Assembly (NCBI RefSeq): GCF_021533215.1 | Contig: NZ_JAJNKA010000017.1 | Location: 1-64,000, forward strand | From: Portibacter lacus | Lineage (GTDB): Bacteria > Bacteroidota > Bacteroidia > Chitinophagales > Saprospiraceae | Direction: 5' to 3' | DNA length: 64,000 nt | Shown: one piece after another, positions 63,501 to 64,000 of the stretch | How positions within the stretch are numbered: the first letter of the stretch is position 1 | Layout of the letters: each line of letters starts with the position of its first letter | The notes under the pieces: generated by a model | Seen by the model: only the letters and a program-made list of their open reading frames with translations | What the model was told of the DNA's origin: nothing | Database searches by the model: none | Program-made: the position numbers and the translations under genes

Positions 63501-63637
63501 GCTTCACCAGCATCGTCTGTTACTATTCCTTTAACGGATATTTTATCCAATTCAACTGAATTAGCGGATATAATACTAGTTAAGGAAAAAGAGTAGAATA
63601 AGAGAAAGATGAATTTTAAGTGTTTAATTCTTAACAT
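60572..63637 (-). CDS. SusC/RagA family TonB-linked outer-membrane protein
   Basis: A 1021-residue importer. The signal peptide (FIFLLFYSFSLTSIISANS) is followed by a CarboxypepD_reg-like domain (VKGIVTDDAGEALIGATVLE), the plug with the SusC motifs VVVTGYGSQKKSNLTGSVG and IRIRGIGTLNNPNPLILVDG, and ITVLKDAASAAIYGSRAANG typical of the family. The barrel ends VYPQLRIITGGVNVRF. With SusD it takes up an unknown polymer in TonB-dependent fashion. The susD start lies 39 bases after its stop. Confidence 0.97.
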   Translation of the reverse strand: MLRIKHLKFIFLLFYSFSLTSIISANSVELDKISVKGIVTDDAGEALIGATVLEKGTNNGTITDIDGSYNINVEEDATLVFSYVGFRDQEIPVNGQTEINALLSLDAAQLAEVVVTGYGSQKKSNLTGSVGVVNAETLEARPITSASQALQGQVSGVWINQNSGEPGQDGASIRIRGIGTLNNPNPLILVDGIEAPFDSVDPNDIASITVLKDAASAAIYGSRAANGVVLVTTKRGKLNSKPTFNYTGYAGSTEVNSTPDYIWNSEEFMKLRNRADVNSGNQELYPADIINKYSGSGAPNTNWFEAILKPGRIQQHSLSASGGSDKTNFNISLGYLENQGVVTGVQGTQRYNARLNLDTKVTSRFGMGGSFYVSRQVSDLDNVGQDGGVLARTTRLGPNFPAYDSQGRIADRARDIDAIELSTPNILAEVQALNRLLKENFFLGNFYAEYEPIDNLKIRGTFAANFRQNNDQNFNSRVETFDHETGELGLVWLENRELNLSFRERLQLTSWLQATYEKSFGNNNMKFILGANQESFDDKGFSATRSELPSNSLPALVTGNPESSTNSDFAGQWAIRSLFGRINYDFKNKYLLEMNVRRDGSSRFGANNRWATFPSFSAGWVISEEDFFNSNVIDFFKIRASWGQLGNQNIGNYPFASSVSFSPAYNFGGTIVGAAAQTSLGNPDIKWETTTQTDIGVNLSLLNGKISLEGDYFIRNASDILYDQSNPGVTGVRTPTTVNIAEVRNTGWEGSLNYREQFGKVGFSIGGNVTHVKSEVLSIDPSLAGENDRVIDGAFIIQRGQPINALYGLNAIGIFQTAADIENAPDQSIYGTPTPGDLQYEDYNNDGKITEEDRHVLGQDNPTWLYGINMGIDVGNFDIAAIFQGIADAQTFETARFYAPFANSGGASTIWRDSWTPENTDASLPKIRIAQGGINNNVNHSWFMNDRSYFRLKNLQIGYKLPKNLVEKSFVNSLRIYVNATNLLTWTNFIGFDPEQEARNTNGTAVYPQLRIITGGVNVRF

Positions 63638-63829
63638 ATTTAGTTAATATTTAAGTAGTTAGAAATTTCGTAAAACATTTTAGCTCTCTAGGTTATAGGC
63701 AAATAGAATTTGGCACATAGAGCTTCTTAGTGTGATTATAATTCTAAATTAACTTAAATATTAAAATTAAAGGCATGAATAAATGAAAATGTTAAAATAT
63801 GTTATAAAAATGGTAATATTGGATATAAA

Positions 63830-63858
63830 AGAGGAAGCCACTACCCATGACTTCCTCT
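63830..63858 (-). terminator. Terminator of the partial gene at the window end
   Basis: On the minus strand AGAGGAAG pairs with CTTCCTCT around 13 bases and is followed by TTTATA. It lies 24 bases after the stop at 63883-63885. The rest of 63638-63882 is the AT-rich promoter region of susC. Confidence 0.78.
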
Positions 63859-63882
63859 GAAAAATGACATCGTTATATTAAA

Positions 63883-64000
63883 TTATTCTTTAATAAACTT
63901 CAAAACCTTCGTTTTTTGGTCCATTTTAAATGCTAATAAATAGATACCACTTTTATATCTTTCTACAGGTATAGAATTACTTTGATTTTTTATTTCTCCA
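63883..64000 (-). CDS. T9SS cargo protein, C-terminal end only (partial)
   Basis: A minus-strand frame enters from the window edge and ends at TAA 63883-63885. The visible 39 residues (SIPVERYKSGIYLLAFKMDQ, then a KVLKFIKE end) match the last part of a type A T9SS sorting domain. The rest of the protein is outside the window. Confidence 0.75.
   Translation of the reverse strand, partial: GEIKNQSNSIPVERYKSGIYLLAFKMDQKTKVLKFIKE

Overview
The window is chromosomal DNA of a Bacteroidota bacterium, probably a marine Saprospiria- or Cytophagia-like lineage (this placement is inference). The signs are an AT-rich genome, a SusC/SusD pair, several proteins with type IX secretion (T9SS) C-terminal sorting domains (types A and B), LytTR two-component regulation, DUF4249 beside a TonB receptor, promoters of the TTG-N19-TAnnTTTG type, and a housekeeping block miaB / sigma-54 regulator / lptE / secG / groES / groEL.

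Layout. 1-150: tail of a T9SS cargo gene and its terminator. 0.3-7.2 kb: a hypothetical gene, then a tight plus-strand run of TerC, PanD, DoxX, ApbE and a DEDDh exonuclease, running into two MbnP-like proteins and a diheme MbnH/MauG-type peroxidase. 7.8-14.2 kb: a GMC oxidoreductase with its subunit 3 and a TIM-barrel isomerase, then an overlapping SDR / alpha-oxoamine-synthase-like / double-VOC cluster. 14.4-15.2 kb: a decayed insertion sequence and hairpin-rich intergenic DNA. 15.2-19.9 kb: a DUF1501 plus DUF1549/DUF1553 cytochrome pair of the type best known from planctomycetes. 20.07-20.69 kb: four tandem copies of a roughly 152-bp structured repeat. 20.7-30.6 kb: a large LRR-like secreted protein, a CPA1 antiporter, a tricorn-like protease and a secreted metalloprotease. 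30.8-37.8 kb: groEL, groES, secG, a TPR-like protein, lptE, a sigma-54 activator, a zinc-ribbon membrane protein and miaB, all on the minus strand.

38.0-47.3 kb: an accessory stretch with an outer-membrane barrel protein, an Asn/Ser-rich secreted protein, a membrane-anchored LuxR regulator, a TlpA-like gene broken by a nonsense codon, a duplicated fragment of the barrel gene, a LytTR/LytS pair, and a TonB receptor with DUF4249. 47.4-48.6 kb: a thiolase.

48.6-50.7 kb holds no protein gene but contains the most striking feature: seven copies of a roughly 70-nt element on the plus strand, each ending in a conserved stem-loop plus U-tract. They look like seven paralogous small RNA genes. Three copies follow a housekeeping promoter (TTG-N18/19-TACATTTG). 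Four follow a different, conserved bipartite motif (GTAGGGG-N16-CGTCTA) that resembles an ECF sigma-factor promoter. Stem changes between copies are compensatory. I do not recognise this element as a described family.

50.8-54.3 kb: a TPR/TonB-C protein, a DUF1801 protein, an M50 peptidase and an M14 carboxypeptidase. 54.3-63.6 kb (minus strand): SusC and SusD followed by a terminator, then a diheme peroxidase, a CRTAC1/ASPIC-UnbV protein and a T9SS type B cargo protein. The window ends in the 3' end of another T9SS cargo gene.
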